Assembly: GCF_004571025.1 (NCBI RefSeq)
Contig: NZ_SPQT01000024.1
Span: 1-64,000 of the forward strand
Direction of reading: 5' to 3'
Origin: Bradyrhizobium niftali
GTDB lineage: Bacteria; Pseudomonadota; Alphaproteobacteria; Rhizobiales; Xanthobacteraceae
DNA length: 64,000 nt
Shown piece by piece: positions 51,688 to 61,894 of this stretch (its first letter is position 1; each line of letters opens with the position of its first letter). Position numbers and translations under genes: made by a program. The notes beneath the pieces are model-generated. The model was not told the DNA's origin, ran no database searches, and saw only the letters and a program-made list of their open reading frames with translations.

Positions 51688-53400
51688 GTGGCAATGGGGC
51701 AAGACGGACAGCAACCAACCGAGCGTGATGCGCTGATGTCGCGGTTCACGCGCCCCGATCAGACCTTTCCGGCGCTGACTTCGGCCGAGATCGAGCGCAT
51801 CAGGCATTTCGGCGAGCTCCGCACCTATCCGGATGGCGAGCTGCTGTTCGAGACCGCCAAGCCGGGGCCCGGCATGTTCGTCATCCTGAAGGGCCACGTC
51901 GCCATCACCCAGCGCGACGGGCTCGGTCATGTCACCCCGATCATCGACCAGGGGCCCGGCCAGTTCCTGGCCGAGCTCGGCCAGCTCTCGGGCAGGCCGG
52001 CGCTGGTCGACGGCCGCGCCGAGGGCGATGTCGAGGTGCTCCTGATCCCGCCGGACCGGCTGCGCGCCCTGCTGGTCGCCGAAGCCGAGCTCGGCGAGCG
52101 CATCATGCGCGCGCTGATCCTGCGCCGGGTCAGCCTGATCCAGGGCGGCGTCGGTGGCCCGGTGCTGATCGGGCCGTCGAACTCCGCCGGCGTGGTGCGC
52201 CTGCAGGGCTTCCTCACCCGCAACGGCCAGCCGCATCACCTGCTCGATGCCGACAGCGAGCGCGACGCGGCCGAGGTGATCGCGCGTTATTCGCCGAAGC
52301 CGGAGGATTGGCCGCTGGTCGTCACCGCCGACGGCCGCGTGCTGCGCAATCCCAGTGAGATCGAGCTCGGCCGCGCCATCGGCATGATCGGCGGAGCGAA
52401 GGATGATCGGATCTACGACGTCGCGATCGTCGGCTGCGGGCCGGCGGGACTCGCGACCGCGGTCTACGCGGCCTCCGAAGGTCTCTCGGTCGCCGTCGTC
52501 GACACCCGCGCCTTCGGTGGCCAGGCCGGCGCCAGCGCGCGGATCGAAAACTATCTCGGCTTTCCGACCGGCATCTCGGGCCAGGCCCTGGCCGGCCGCG
52601 CCTTCACCCAGGCGCAGAAGTTCGGCGCCGAGATCATGATCCCGATGTCGGTGAAGTCGCTGGACTGTTCGCGCCGTGCCGGCACCTTCGCGCTCGCGCT
52701 GGATTGCGGCGACACATTGCGCTCGCGCGCGGTGGTGGTGGCGAGCGGCGCGCGCTATCGCCGGCCGGAGATCGCAAATCTCGACACGTTCGAGGGCCGC
52801 GGCGTCTGGTACTGGGCGTCCCCGGTCGAGGCGCGGCTCTGCGCCGGCGAGGAGGTTGCGCTCGTCGGCGCCGGCAACTCGGCGGGCCAGGCCGCCGTGT
52901 TCCTGTCGGGTCACGCCAAGAAGGTCCTGATGATCATTCGCGGCGGCGGTCTCGGCGCCAGCATGTCGCGCTATCTCATCGAGCGCATCGAAGCGACGCC
53001 GAACATCGAATTGATGTTCAACACCGAGATCACGGCGCTCGAGGGCGACGAGGCCTCGCTGTTGCGGCGCATCCGCTGGAAGAGCCGGCTGTCGAGCGAC
53101 GAGGATTTCGCCGACATCCGCAATCTCTTCCTGTTCGTCGGCGCCGATCCCGCCACCGGCTGGCTCGACGGCTGCGGCGTGACGCTCGATCGCGGCGGCT
53201 TCGTCGTCACAGGCGCGCAGTCCGAGCAGAATTTGGGCCGGCTGGTCGCGCCGCTCGAGACCTCCGTGCCCGGCGTCTATGCCGTCGGGGACGTCCGCTC
53301 CGGCTCGGTCAAGCGCGTCGGCGGCGCCATTGGCGAGGGCGCGCAGGTCGTTGCCTCTCTGCACGGCTATCTCGGCGACGCCGCAAAACCGGCGCTTTAG
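51688..53400 (+). CDS. Cyclic-nucleotide-binding-like domain fused to thioredoxin-reductase-like FAD oxidoreductase
   Basis: A 570-residue fusion. Residues about 20-150 form a CRP-like cNMP-binding fold (GPGMFVILKGHVAITQRDGL; FLAELGQLSGRPALVDGRA), with a degenerate phosphate cassette. The C-terminal 320 residues are a thioredoxin-reductase fold: FAD motif VAIVGCGPAGLATAVYAASE near 247, NADPH motif VALVGAGNSAGQAA near 390, and VYAVGDVRSGSVKRVG near 533. The redox CxxC of thioredoxin reductases is replaced by WYWASPVE. It may therefore pass electrons to another acceptor. GTG at 51688 best fits the GGAG site; ATG at 51694 is possible. Confidence 0.88.
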   Translation: MAMGQDGQQPTERDALMSRFTRPDQTFPALTSAEIERIRHFGELRTYPDGELLFETAKPGPGMFVILKGHVAITQRDGLGHVTPIIDQGPGQFLAELGQLSGRPALVDGRAEGDVEVLLIPPDRLRALLVAEAELGERIMRALILRRVSLIQGGVGGPVLIGPSNSAGVVRLQGFLTRNGQPHHLLDADSERDAAEVIARYSPKPEDWPLVVTADGRVLRNPSEIELGRAIGMIGGAKDDRIYDVAIVGCGPAGLATAVYAASEGLSVAVVDTRAFGGQAGASARIENYLGFPTGISGQALAGRAFTQAQKFGAEIMIPMSVKSLDCSRRAGTFALALDCGDTLRSRAVVVASGARYRRPEIANLDTFEGRGVWYWASPVEARLCAGEEVALVGAGNSAGQAAVFLSGHAKKVLMIIRGGGLGASMSRYLIERIEATPNIELMFNTEITALEGDEASLLRRIRWKSRLSSDEDFADIRNLFLFVGADPATGWLDGCGVTLDRGGFVVTGAQSEQNLGRLVAPLETSVPGVYAVGDVRSGSVKRVGGAIGEGAQVVASLHGYLGDAAKPAL

Positions 53401-53462
53401 TCAAGGACAAGGATGGCAAGCGGATTATGGCTTGCCATCCTGACGTGTCCCACAGACTATCC

Positions 53463-53575
53463 CCTCATCCTGAGGAGCGCGCCCAAGCGCGCGTCTCGAA
53501 GGATCGAGGCCCAGCTGCCAAAGCCGGGCCTTCATGGTTCGAGACGGCGCTGACGCGCCTCCTCACCATGAGGAT
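53463..53575. repeat. Paired-hairpin repeat, 'CCTTCGAGACG' type (R1), third copy
   Basis: CTCATCCTGAGGAGCGCGCC...GCGCGCGTCTCGAAGGATCG and GGTTCGAGACGGCGC...CGCCTCCTCACCATGAGG give the same two-hairpin layout as copies at 17738 and 29188. The order of the arms is inverted relative to those copies. Confidence 0.75.
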
Positions 53576-53605
53576 CTACCAACAACAGTTTCAAGGGAGG
53601 ACTAA

Positions 53606-53914
53606 ATGGCCGAACTCGTCGTGCTCTACAAGACGCCCAAGGACGCTGCCGCCTTCGACAAGCATTATGCCGAGACTCACATTCCGCTCGCCAAGAAATT
53701 GCCCGGCCTGACGAAATACGCCGTCAGCACGGGGCCGGTCGGCTCCCCCGCAGGACCTTCCGGGGTCCACCTCGTCGCCATCCTCAGCTTCAACAGCGTG
53801 GCCGACATCCAGGCGGCATTCGGCAGCGCGGAAGGCAAGGCGGCAGCAGGCGACGTGCCGAAATTCGCCAGTGGCGGCGCCGACCTGCTGATCTTCGACA
53901 CCAAGGAAGTGTGA
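53606..53914 (+). CDS. EthD-domain protein
   Basis: A 102-residue ferredoxin-like alpha/beta barrel protein of the EthD family. MAELVVLYKTPKDAAAFDKH, then YAETHIPLAKKLPGLTKYAV, are the family blocks, with the conserved His-Pro-like HIPL motif at 25-28. EthD proteins support degradation pathways or act in small-molecule binding. A GGGAGG ribosome site precedes the ATG. The gene stands alone. Confidence 0.88.
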   Translation: MAELVVLYKTPKDAAAFDKHYAETHIPLAKKLPGLTKYAVSTGPVGSPAGPSGVHLVAILSFNSVADIQAAFGSAEGKAAAGDVPKFASGGADLLIFDTKEV

Positions 53915-53951
53915 GTCTCCGATTCAACTTTCGTCGAAGACCTGAGAGCTC

Positions 53952-54073
53952 GTAGCCCGGATGGAGCGAAGCGCAATCCGGGACGGCACCATCCACATGC
54001 GAGAACCCCGGATTACGCGGAGCTTGTCATCGGGCGGCGCTTCGCGCCGACCCGTTAGCTCCATCCGGGCTAC
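53952..54073. repeat. Palindromic repeat, 'GTAGCCCGGATGGAGCGAAGC' type (R6)
   Basis: GTAGCCCGGATGGAGC and GCTCCATCCGGGCTAC are perfect outer arms; inner arms CGCAATCCGGG and CCCGGATTACGCG and a central GGCGGCGCTTCGCGCCG hairpin complete it. A piece of the same element lies at 43271. The rest of the gap to 54251 holds no gene. Confidence 0.75.
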
Positions 54074-54251
54074 AAACTACAAGCTGCCGTCGTTTGTGAC
54101 AGCGATACAAAAAATTCAGCCATGCGTTTGTCGATTCGCACGACGACGCATGGCTCCGCACGAGCCTGTGACATTGCGCGTGTAGCCATCCAATGAGGAC
54201 CGTAATACTAATCTCCGTCTCAATGCAGAGTGAAAGAGAAGGAGAGATGTC

Positions 54252-54761
54252 ATGGTTCTTGGGTTGAGCTTGCCCGCCCTTACGCTGGTCCATGTCATCA
54301 TCAGCCTGATCGCGATCGTCGCCGGCCTCGTCGTGATGTTCGGCCTGCTCGGCTCGAAGCCGATGCCGGGCCTCACCGCGATCTTCCTGCTGTTCACGAT
54401 CCTCACCAGCGCGACCGGCTTCCTGTTTCCGTTCAAGGAGCTGCTGCCCTCGCACATCATCGGCATCATCTCGCTGGTGCTGCTCGCGATCGCCTGCATC
54501 GCGCTCTACGGCATGAAGCTCGCGGGCGTCTGGCGTCCGGTCTACATCGTGACCGCGATGATCTCACTGTACTTCAACGTCTTCGTGCTGGTGATCCAGT
54601 CGTTCCTGAAGGTGCCGGCGCTCGCCGCGCTCGCGCCCGCCGTGCCGCCGGCGCCGCCGTCCGGCCCGGTGTTCGCCGTGGTGCAGGGCATCGTGCTGGT
54701 GTTCTTCGTGGTGCTGACCATCGGCGCCTGGCGCCGCTTCAAGCCGATGGCGTTTGCCTGA
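54252..54761 (+). CDS. Multi-pass membrane protein of unknown function
   Basis: A 169-residue protein with about four or five hydrophobic helices (VHVIISLIAIVAGLVVMFGL; IIGIISLVLLAIACIALYGM; FAVVQGIVLVFFVVLTIGAW). A proline-rich loop (PAVPPAPPSGP) separates the last two. It has no signal peptide beyond its first helix and no recognised domain. It precedes an R3 repeat and the hydrolase gene. An inner-membrane location is inferred. Confidence 0.75.
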   Translation: MVLGLSLPALTLVHVIISLIAIVAGLVVMFGLLGSKPMPGLTAIFLLFTILTSATGFLFPFKELLPSHIIGIISLVLLAIACIALYGMKLAGVWRPVYIVTAMISLYFNVFVLVIQSFLKVPALAALAPAVPPAPPSGPVFAVVQGIVLVFFVVLTIGAWRRFKPMAFA

Positions 54762-54773
54762 TCGCCGATCCCT

Positions 54774-54887
54774 CGTCATTCCGGGGCATCGCGCAGCGAT
54801 GAGCCATGGTGCGCAATTGCGCACCGAGAATCTCGCGCGACAATTTCCAGATTCCGGGTTCGCGCTGATGCGCGCCCCGGAATGACG
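54774..54887. repeat. Palindromic repeat, 'CGTCATTCCGGGGC' type (R3), second copy
   Basis: CGTCATTCCGGGGC... and ...GCGCCCCGGAATGACG are perfect outer arms. Inner pieces GCGCAGC and ATGGTGCGCAATTGCGCACC form further hairpins. It matches the element at 3310 and separates two codirectional genes by only a short distance from the next ribosome site. Confidence 0.75.
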
Positions 54888-54908
54888 TCCCACTCAAAGG
54901 AGCCCACC

Positions 54909-55733
54909 ATGCCCACCATCACCACCAAAGACGGCGTCGAGATCTTTTTCAAGGACTGGGGCTCGGGCCAGCCGATCGTGTTCAGCCATGGCTGGCCGCT
55001 GTCGTCGGACGACTGGGACGCGCAGATGATGTATTTTGTCACGCGCGGCTACCGCGTCATCGCCCATGACCGCCGTGGCCACGGCCGCTCGGCGCAGGTC
55101 GCCGACGGCCACGACATGGATCACTATGCCGACGATCTTGCGGCGGTCACCGCGCATCTCGACCTGAAGAATGCCATCCACGTCGGCCATTCCACCGGCG
55201 GCGGCGAGGTCGTGCACTACATCGCGCGCCACGGCGAGAGCCGGGTGGCGAAGGCCGCGATCCTCTCCGCGGTGCCGCCGTTGATGGTGCAGACGGCGGC
55301 CAATCCCGGCGGCCTGCCGAAGAGCGTGTTCGACGATTTCCAGGTCCAGCTCGCCGCCGGCCGCTCGGCCTTCTACCGCGACATCGCCGCCGGGCCCTTC
55401 TACGGCTACAACCGTCCCGGCGCCAAACCGTCGGAAGCGGTGATCCAGAACTGGTGGCGCCAGGGCATGATGGGCGGCGCCAAGGCGCATTACGACGGCA
55501 TCGTCGCGTTCTCGCAGACCGACTTCACCGAGGATCTGAAGAAGATCAACGTGCCCGTGCTGGTGATGCACGGCGACGACGACCAGATCGTGCCTTACGC
55601 CGATTCCGCGCCGTTGTCCGCCAAGCTGCTCAAGAAGGGCATCCTGAAGACCTACAAGGGCTTCCCCCACGGCATGCCGACCACGCACGCCGAGACCATC
55701 AACGCCGACCTGCTGGCGTTTTTCAGGGATTGA
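54909..55733 (+). CDS. Chloroperoxidase-like alpha/beta hydrolase (arylesterase type)
   Basis: A 274-residue cofactor-free haloperoxidase/arylesterase-family enzyme. The oxyanion motif FSHGWPLSSDDW is at 25-36, the nucleophile elbow GHSTGGGE places Ser at 95, and PPLMVQTAANPGGLP near 128 is the family signature. Asp (MHGDDDQIVPY near 222) and His (FPHGMPTTHAETIN near 254) complete the triad. Natural activity is probably esterase or perhydrolase. The AAAGGAG site sets the ATG. An R3 repeat lies directly upstream. Confidence 0.93.
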   Translation: MPTITTKDGVEIFFKDWGSGQPIVFSHGWPLSSDDWDAQMMYFVTRGYRVIAHDRRGHGRSAQVADGHDMDHYADDLAAVTAHLDLKNAIHVGHSTGGGEVVHYIARHGESRVAKAAILSAVPPLMVQTAANPGGLPKSVFDDFQVQLAAGRSAFYRDIAAGPFYGYNRPGAKPSEAVIQNWWRQGMMGGAKAHYDGIVAFSQTDFTEDLKKINVPVLVMHGDDDQIVPYADSAPLSAKLLKKGILKTYKGFPHGMPTTHAETINADLLAFFRD

Positions 55734-55772
55734 GGTCGCGCTTACCCTCCCCTCCAGGGGAGGGAAGCATAC

Positions 55773-56414
55773 TCACTTCAATATCGCCCTGATCGCATCG
55801 AACGTGCGCTTCACGAAAGCTTCCGGCTTCTCCCGCGCACCTTCGCCGATCCAGCTCTCGCCGCCGACGCGCATCGCGCCAGTGGCGATCATGGCGACGA
55901 GCCGCGCGTTCAGCCGGTCCGATTTGCGGCCGGCGCGCTGCGCAAGCCCGTCCGCGAGGGCGCGCTCGAGCTTTTCGTATTTGAGCTGGTCGCGCGCGTG
56001 GAGCGCGGGATTGTCGCGCTTGAGCCGCGACATCGCAGCCGCTTCAGTCGGATCGATCCGTTTGACCGCCGCCGCGATCGCATTCTCCGCCGCCGTCAGC
56101 ATGGATTCGTCCGCGGGCCGTGCGAGAATCCCGGCGACCAGCGCGGCCGCGGCGTCCTCCTGCCAGGCGGCGACCACGTCTTCCTTCGAGGCGAAATAAT
56201 GGAAGAAGCTGCGGCGCGAGACATCGGCAGCGGCCGCGATGTCGTCGATGGTCGCGGCTTCAAAGCCGCGCTCCAGGAACAGCGCCATCGCCGCGCGCTT
56301 CAGCCGCTCGCGGGTCTGCTGCTGCTTGCGCTCGCGCAGGCCGGGCCCCGCCGGCGTTTTTTCTCCGGAGGACAAGGGCTTGGCGCGTTTCCTGGCGTGC
56401 TTCGAAGCCTTCAA
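55773..56414 (-). CDS. TetR family transcriptional regulator
   Basis: A 213-residue regulator. A basic N-terminus (KHARKRAKPLSSGEKTP) precedes the helix-turn-helix (LKRAAMALFLERGFEAATID; DIAAAADVSRRSFFHYFASK, residues about 37-80). It has the AcrR-type C-terminal ligand domain. It is divergent from an SDR gene, with a near-perfect palindrome between them, so it very probably represses the SDR operon and itself. Confidence 0.92.
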   Translation of the reverse strand: MKASKHARKRAKPLSSGEKTPAGPGLRERKQQQTRERLKRAAMALFLERGFEAATIDDIAAAADVSRRSFFHYFASKEDVVAAWQEDAAAALVAGILARPADESMLTAAENAIAAAVKRIDPTEAAAMSRLKRDNPALHARDQLKYEKLERALADGLAQRAGRKSDRLNARLVAMIATGAMRVGGESWIGEGAREKPEAFVKRTFDAIRAILK

Positions 56415-56431
56415 ATTATTTCACCTCTTGC

Positions 56432-56454
56432 AAATTTGCACTTAGTGCACATTT
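56432..56454. promoter_or_regulatory. Probable TetR operator in the TetR/SDR gap
   Basis: AAATTTGCACT-T-AGTGCACATTT is an inverted repeat of 11-bp arms with one mismatch, in the 89-bp gap between the divergent regulator and SDR genes. The size and symmetry are typical of TetR-family operators. Confidence 0.7.
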
Positions 56455-56503
56455 GGACCGGTCGCGGGGCTTTTTCCACCCCCCGATAGCCTGGAGCTAC
56501 GGC

Positions 56504-57442
56504 ATGACTGACTGGACCACGGCGGACATCCCCTCCCTCAGCGGCAGGACCGCCGTCGTGACCGGCGCGACGGGCGGGCTCGGCTACGAGACGGCGATGG
56601 CGCTGGCGGGCGCCGGTGCCATTGTCATACTCACCGGACGCAACGACGCAAAGGGCCTGCGGGCGATCGAGGGCATTTGCGAGCGGTTTCCCAATGCGCT
56701 GATCGCCTACGAGTATCTCGACCTCGCCAGCCTGTCCTCCGTCGCCGATTTCGCCAGGCGCTTTGCCGCCAGCAATGAGCAGCTCGACCTCCTCGTCAAC
56801 AATGCCGGTGTGATGGCGCTGCCGAAACGGCAGCAGACCGAGGATGGCTTCGAGATGCAGCTCGGCACCAATTATCTCGGACATTACGCGCTGACGGCGC
56901 GCCTGTTGCCGCAGCTTCGCCGGGCGAAGGCGTCTCGTGTCGTCAATCTCTCGAGCCTTGCGCACCGCTCCGGTGCGATCAATTTCGATGATCTGCAAGG
57001 CAAGCGTTCCTATCGCCCGTGGCGGGCCTATTGCCAGTCCAAGCTGGCGATGCTGATGTTTGCTTTGGAGTTGCAGCGTCGCAGCCTCGCGGCCGGCTGG
57101 GGCGTGACGAGCCTTGCCGCCCATCCCGGCTACGCGCGGACCGATCTCATTTCGAACGGGCCGGGCGCCAACACCCTCTCGTGGCGGGTGGGACGGTGGC
57201 TCCAACCCTTGATCAGCCAGTCCGCTGCCGAGGGCGCGCTGCCGACGTTGTTCGCGGCGACATCTCCAGCGGCCGAGCCCGGCGGCTATTGCGGTCCGAA
57301 CGGGTTCTACGAATTGAAGGGGCCGCCAGCGCCGGCGAAGATCATGCCGCAGGCCAAGGATTTCGCTGCGGCGGCCATGCTGTGGGATGTCTCGGCAACG
57401 CTGACCGGTGTATCCTTCGACGAGATCGTGGTCGCCGCATGA
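56504..57442 (+). CDS. Short-chain dehydrogenase/reductase
   Basis: A 312-residue SDR enzyme. The Rossmann motif TGATGGLGYETA is at 21-32, the NNAGVMALP motif near 100, Ser in LSSLAHRSG and the catalytic YCQSK (Tyr and Lys) near 178. It resembles retinol dehydrogenase-like SDR proteins of 300 or more residues and uses NAD(P)H. The start is ATG, where the SDR homology begins; the longer upstream frame runs through the TetR gap. The next gene overlaps its stop by 4 nt. Confidence 0.9.
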   Translation: MTDWTTADIPSLSGRTAVVTGATGGLGYETAMALAGAGAIVILTGRNDAKGLRAIEGICERFPNALIAYEYLDLASLSSVADFARRFAASNEQLDLLVNNAGVMALPKRQQTEDGFEMQLGTNYLGHYALTARLLPQLRRAKASRVVNLSSLAHRSGAINFDDLQGKRSYRPWRAYCQSKLAMLMFALELQRRSLAAGWGVTSLAAHPGYARTDLISNGPGANTLSWRVGRWLQPLISQSAAEGALPTLFAATSPAAEPGGYCGPNGFYELKGPPAPAKIMPQAKDFAAAAMLWDVSATLTGVSFDEIVVAA

Positions 57443-58128
57443 GCCGCGACACTGTTGGGGACGTCCCGATGCAAATGATCATCTTTGGCGCGACCGGCAT
57501 GGTCGGGCAGGGCGTCTTGCGCGAGTGCCTGGTCGATGCCGGCATCGACCGCGTGCTCGTGGTCGGCCGCAGCCCGACCGGCGTGCGCAACGCCAAGCTC
57601 ACCGAGATCATCCACGACGATTTCCTGGATTATTCGGCGATCGAGTCTCAGCTCACCGGCTTCGACGCCTGTTTCTTCTGCCTCGGCGTCTCCTCGATCG
57701 GCATGAACGAGGAGCGCTACCGTCATCTCACCTACGACCTCACGCTCGCCGCTGCGACGACGCTGGCGAGACTCAATCCGCAGATGATCTTCACCTATGT
57801 CACCGGCGCCGGCACCGACTCCACCGAGCAGGGCCCGCGGATGTGGGCGCGGATCAAGGGCAAGACCGAGAACGATCTGCTCAAGCTGCCGTTCAAGGGC
57901 GCCTACATGTTCCGGCCCGGCGCGATCCAGCCCCTGCATGGTGCCCGCTCCAAGACCGCCTGGGTGCAGGCCGTGTATACCGCAACCTGGCCACTCTGGT
58001 CGGTGCTGCGCCGGATTTCGCCGCGGCTCGTCACCTCCACCGAGCAAATGGGCCGCGCCATGATCCACGTCGCCCGGCAGGGGTATCCGCGCAAGGTGCT
58101 GGAGATGGAGGATATCAATAGTCTCTAG
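57439..58128 (+). CDS. NAD(P)H-binding (atypical SDR) protein
   Basis: A 229-residue Rossmann protein of the atypical SDR type. IIFGATGMVGQGVLRECLVD near 14 is the nucleotide-binding motif, CFFCLGVSSIGMNEERYRHL near 80 the usual second block, and MIFTYVTGAGTDSTEQGP near 113 the third. The classical YxxxK is not evident; the active role is unknown. It overlaps the SDR stop as ATGA, so translation is coupled and both are under the TetR regulator. Confidence 0.85.
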   Translation: MSRDTVGDVPMQMIIFGATGMVGQGVLRECLVDAGIDRVLVVGRSPTGVRNAKLTEIIHDDFLDYSAIESQLTGFDACFFCLGVSSIGMNEERYRHLTYDLTLAAATTLARLNPQMIFTYVTGAGTDSTEQGPRMWARIKGKTENDLLKLPFKGAYMFRPGAIQPLHGARSKTAWVQAVYTATWPLWSVLRRISPRLVTSTEQMGRAMIHVARQGYPRKVLEMEDINSL

Positions 58129-58199
58129 TCCGCCGGGTTGTTAGTTCTAGGGAAATTTCCGCGGCCGCGCGCGTTGGGCCGTATCCGCCCCGAGGAGAA

Positions 58200-58652
58200 A
58201 TGCCGGCGATGTCGCCCCAGCTCAAACTGATCGCGCTCGATGCCGATGATCTCGCCGTGATCTCCACCCATGTGCAGGATGCCCGGGTGCAGGCCGCCGA
58301 CATTATCTGGCGGCAGAGCGAGAAGCGGCTGGTGGTCGGCATGAGCCGGCTGGACTGGGAGCAGACGCTGGACGGCGAGGCCGAGCCGCGCCGACTGGTC
58401 GCCGCGCTCCGCTTCGACCGTGTGCTTGCCTGCAAATCGCGCAACATCGACATCGGAGCTCCGGACAAGGTTCTGGACCTCGTCGGGATCGAGTTTCACT
58501 CCCAGGACGGCCGCGACGAGGAGCCCGGCGGCAGCGCCCTGCTCTTGTTCGCCCAGGGCGGCGCCATCCGCCTCGATGTCGAATGCCTGGAATGCGAGCT
58601 GACCGATCTCGGGGCGGACGAACTGGGGGCGGCGATCGAAGGGGAGGGGTGA
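58200..58652 (+). CDS. DUF2948 family protein
   Basis: A 150-residue protein with the DUF2948 pattern: LKLIALDADDLAVISTHVQD near 8-27, VGMSRLDWEQTLDGE near 47, ALRFDRVLACKSRNID near 69 and the ALLLFAQGGAIRLDVECLEC tail near 113. Function is unknown. In alphaproteobacteria it usually lies directly before hisD, as here. GAGGAGA before the ATG gives a ribosome site; an internal ATG at MSPQLKL is an alternative. Confidence 0.9.
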   Translation: MPAMSPQLKLIALDADDLAVISTHVQDARVQAADIIWRQSEKRLVVGMSRLDWEQTLDGEAEPRRLVAALRFDRVLACKSRNIDIGAPDKVLDLVGIEFHSQDGRDEEPGGSALLLFAQGGAIRLDVECLECELTDLGADELGAAIEGEG

Positions 58653-58780
58653 GGCGGTATACCAGCGCCAGGCCGGGACGACACCTGCCAAGGGTTGACG
58701 GCGGGAGGCCGCCGCGCCATTGAGCAGGGGACCTGGTGCGCCAATCCGCCCCGAGAAACCAGCCAGAAGCCAAGCCAGAC

Positions 58781-60072
<1,292 letters not shown>

Positions 60073-60076
<4 letters not shown>

Positions 60077-60570
60077 CAAAGCCGCCCGAACAGGACGACT
60101 CCAACAATCGCATCGTCGCGGTCACCCTCGACGAGGAATCGATCGGCCGTTCGGGGCCCGATATCGAGCATGAGCGCGCGATCGCGATCTACGACCTGAT
60201 CGAGCAGAACCTGTTCGCGCCGGAGGCCGCCGACGGGAACGGGCCGTTCACGCTGCATATCGGCATCACCGGCAACCGCCTGATGTTCGACATCCGCCGC
60301 GAGGACGGCACGCCCGTGGTCGTGCATCTGTTGTCGTTGGGGCCGTTCCGCGGGATCGTGAAGGATTACTTCATGATCTGCGACAGCTATTACCAGGCGA
60401 TCCGCACCGCGACCCCGGACAAGATCGAGGCCATCGACATGGGCCGCCGCGGCATCCATGACGAGGGATCGCGCACGCTCCAGGAGCGGCTGAAGGGCAA
60501 GGTGCGGGTCGACTTCGAGACCTCGCGCCGGCTGTTCACGCTCATTACCGTTCTGCACTGGAAGGGTTAG
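60073..60570 (+). CDS. UPF0262 family protein
   Basis: A 165-residue protein of the UPF0262 family, conserved downstream of hisD in Rhizobiales. The blocks NRIVAVTLDEESIGRSGPDI near 12, ERAIAIYDLIEQNLFAP and PFRGIVKDYFMICDSYYQAI near 96-115 are the family pattern. The start overlaps the hisD stop as ATGA, so translation is coupled. No function is known for the family. Confidence 0.95.
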
Positions 60571-60641
60571 GGCATGGTCCGGAAAAGTGTGCAACGGTTT
60601 TCCGACAAGGCCATGCCCTCTTTCAAAAGAGGCTAGGTGCG

Positions 60642-61109
60642 ATGGCGGGTCCGCCACGCGCACGCGATCCGCAATCGGTGCTGTTCGCCTGTGCGATGAA
60701 CAGCGTGCGCTCGCCGATGGCCGAGAGCCTGCTGCGGCACATGTTTCCGCAGGGCCTCTACGTCAAGTCGGCCGGCGCGAGGCGCGGCGAGCTCGATCCT
60801 TTCGCCGTTGCCGTGATGGCCGAGCTCGGCCAGGACATCTCCGTCCACAAGCCGCAGACCTTCGAGGAGCTGGAGGACTGGGAGGGGCTGAATTTCGACC
60901 TCATCATCACGCTGTCGCCGGAGGCGCACCACAAGGCGCTGGAGCTGACCCGCACGCTCGCCGCCGACGTCGAATACTGGCCGACCCAGGACCCCACCAC
61001 CATGGAAGGCAGCCGCGACCAGAAGCTCGCCGCCTACCGCGACGTCTGCGACCAGCTCCTGATGCGCATCCGCCGGCGGTTTGCGAAGGTGGGCGCGGCG
61101 AGCGGATAG
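60642..61109 (+). CDS. Low-molecular-weight protein phosphatase-family protein
   Basis: A 155-residue protein with the LMW-PTP/ArsC-like fold. The P-loop is CAMNSVR, with Cys17 and Arg23 (C-x5-R), and the acid loop Asp is in YWPTQDPTTME near 115. Substrate is uncertain: phosphotyrosine or arsenate are the known options for the superfamily. It continues the hisD-UPF0262 run in the same direction, 71 bp further on. Confidence 0.92.
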   Translation: MAGPPRARDPQSVLFACAMNSVRSPMAESLLRHMFPQGLYVKSAGARRGELDPFAVAVMAELGQDISVHKPQTFEELEDWEGLNFDLIITLSPEAHHKALELTRTLAADVEYWPTQDPTTMEGSRDQKLAAYRDVCDQLLMRIRRRFAKVGAASG

Positions 61110-61264
61110 CGACGCGCGCCGTAACACCCGCGTCACAGACCGCGGGCACACGCATCGGAAGCCCGTCGAATCAGCAAAGTCCGGGTTCCCGGGTTGTGAA
61201 ATCAGCCCCCTTCCGATAGGTTCCGCGCGCAATTCACCCCCTGCTTCATCCCCCAAATCACCTG

Positions 61265-61894
61265 ATGCTCGGTCGCCCCAAATTCGTTCTTGCCTCCGGT
61301 TCGCCGCGACGCCTGTCGCTGCTCAACCAGGCCGGCATCGAGCCGGACGCGCTCCGGCCGGCCGACGTCGACGAGACGCCGAAGCGGGGCGAGCTGCCGC
61401 GCGCCTGCGCCAATCGACTCGCGCGGGCCAAGGCGGATGCGGCGCTGAAATCGGTGCAGCTCGACGACGAATTGCGCGGCGCCTTCATCCTCTCCGCCGA
61501 CACGGTGGTGGCGGTCGGCCGCCGCATCCTGCCCAAGGCCAACCTCGTGGACGAGGCGGCGCAGTGCCTGCGGTTGCTCTCGGGCCGCAATCACCGCGTC
61601 TACACCGCGATCTGCCTCGTCACGCCGCGCGAGGCCTTCCGCCAGCGCCTGGTCGAGACCCGCGTCCGCTTCAAGCGCCTGTCGGAGGACGACATCCAGG
61701 CCTATATCGGCTCGGGCGAATGGCGCGGCAAAGCCGGCGGCTACGCCGTGCAGGGCATCGCCGGCTCCTTCGTGGTGAAGATGGTGGGGTCCTACAGCAA
61801 CGTCGTCGGCCTGCCGCTGTACGAGACCACGACGCTGCTCGGCGGCGAAGGCTTTCCGATCCGCTTCGGCTGGCTCAACGCCACCGCCGTGTGA
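61265..61894 (+). CDS. maf: Maf-type nucleoside triphosphate pyrophosphatase
   Basis: A 209-residue Maf/HAM1-like protein that hydrolyses non-canonical or specific dNTPs. The family start FVLASGSPRRLSLLNQAGIE is at 7-26, DETPKRGELPRACANRLARA near 38 and FILSADTVVAVGRRILPK near 73. The C-terminal YAVQGIAGSFVVKMVGSYSN is typical. It lies in the conserved hisD-phosphatase-maf-yacG order. No infA gene lies between the phosphatase and maf genes. Confidence 0.95.
   Translation: MLGRPKFVLASGSPRRLSLLNQAGIEPDALRPADVDETPKRGELPRACANRLARAKADAALKSVQLDDELRGAFILSADTVVAVGRRILPKANLVDEAAQCLRLLSGRNHRVYTAICLVTPREAFRQRLVETRVRFKRLSEDDIQAYIGSGEWRGKAGGYAVQGIAGSFVVKMVGSYSNVVGLPLYETTTLLGGEGFPIRFGWLNATAV

Noticed and set aside
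61110..61264. Expected infA gene between the phosphatase and maf genes
   Set aside because: No reading frame of IF-1 length or sequence is present in the 155-bp gap.
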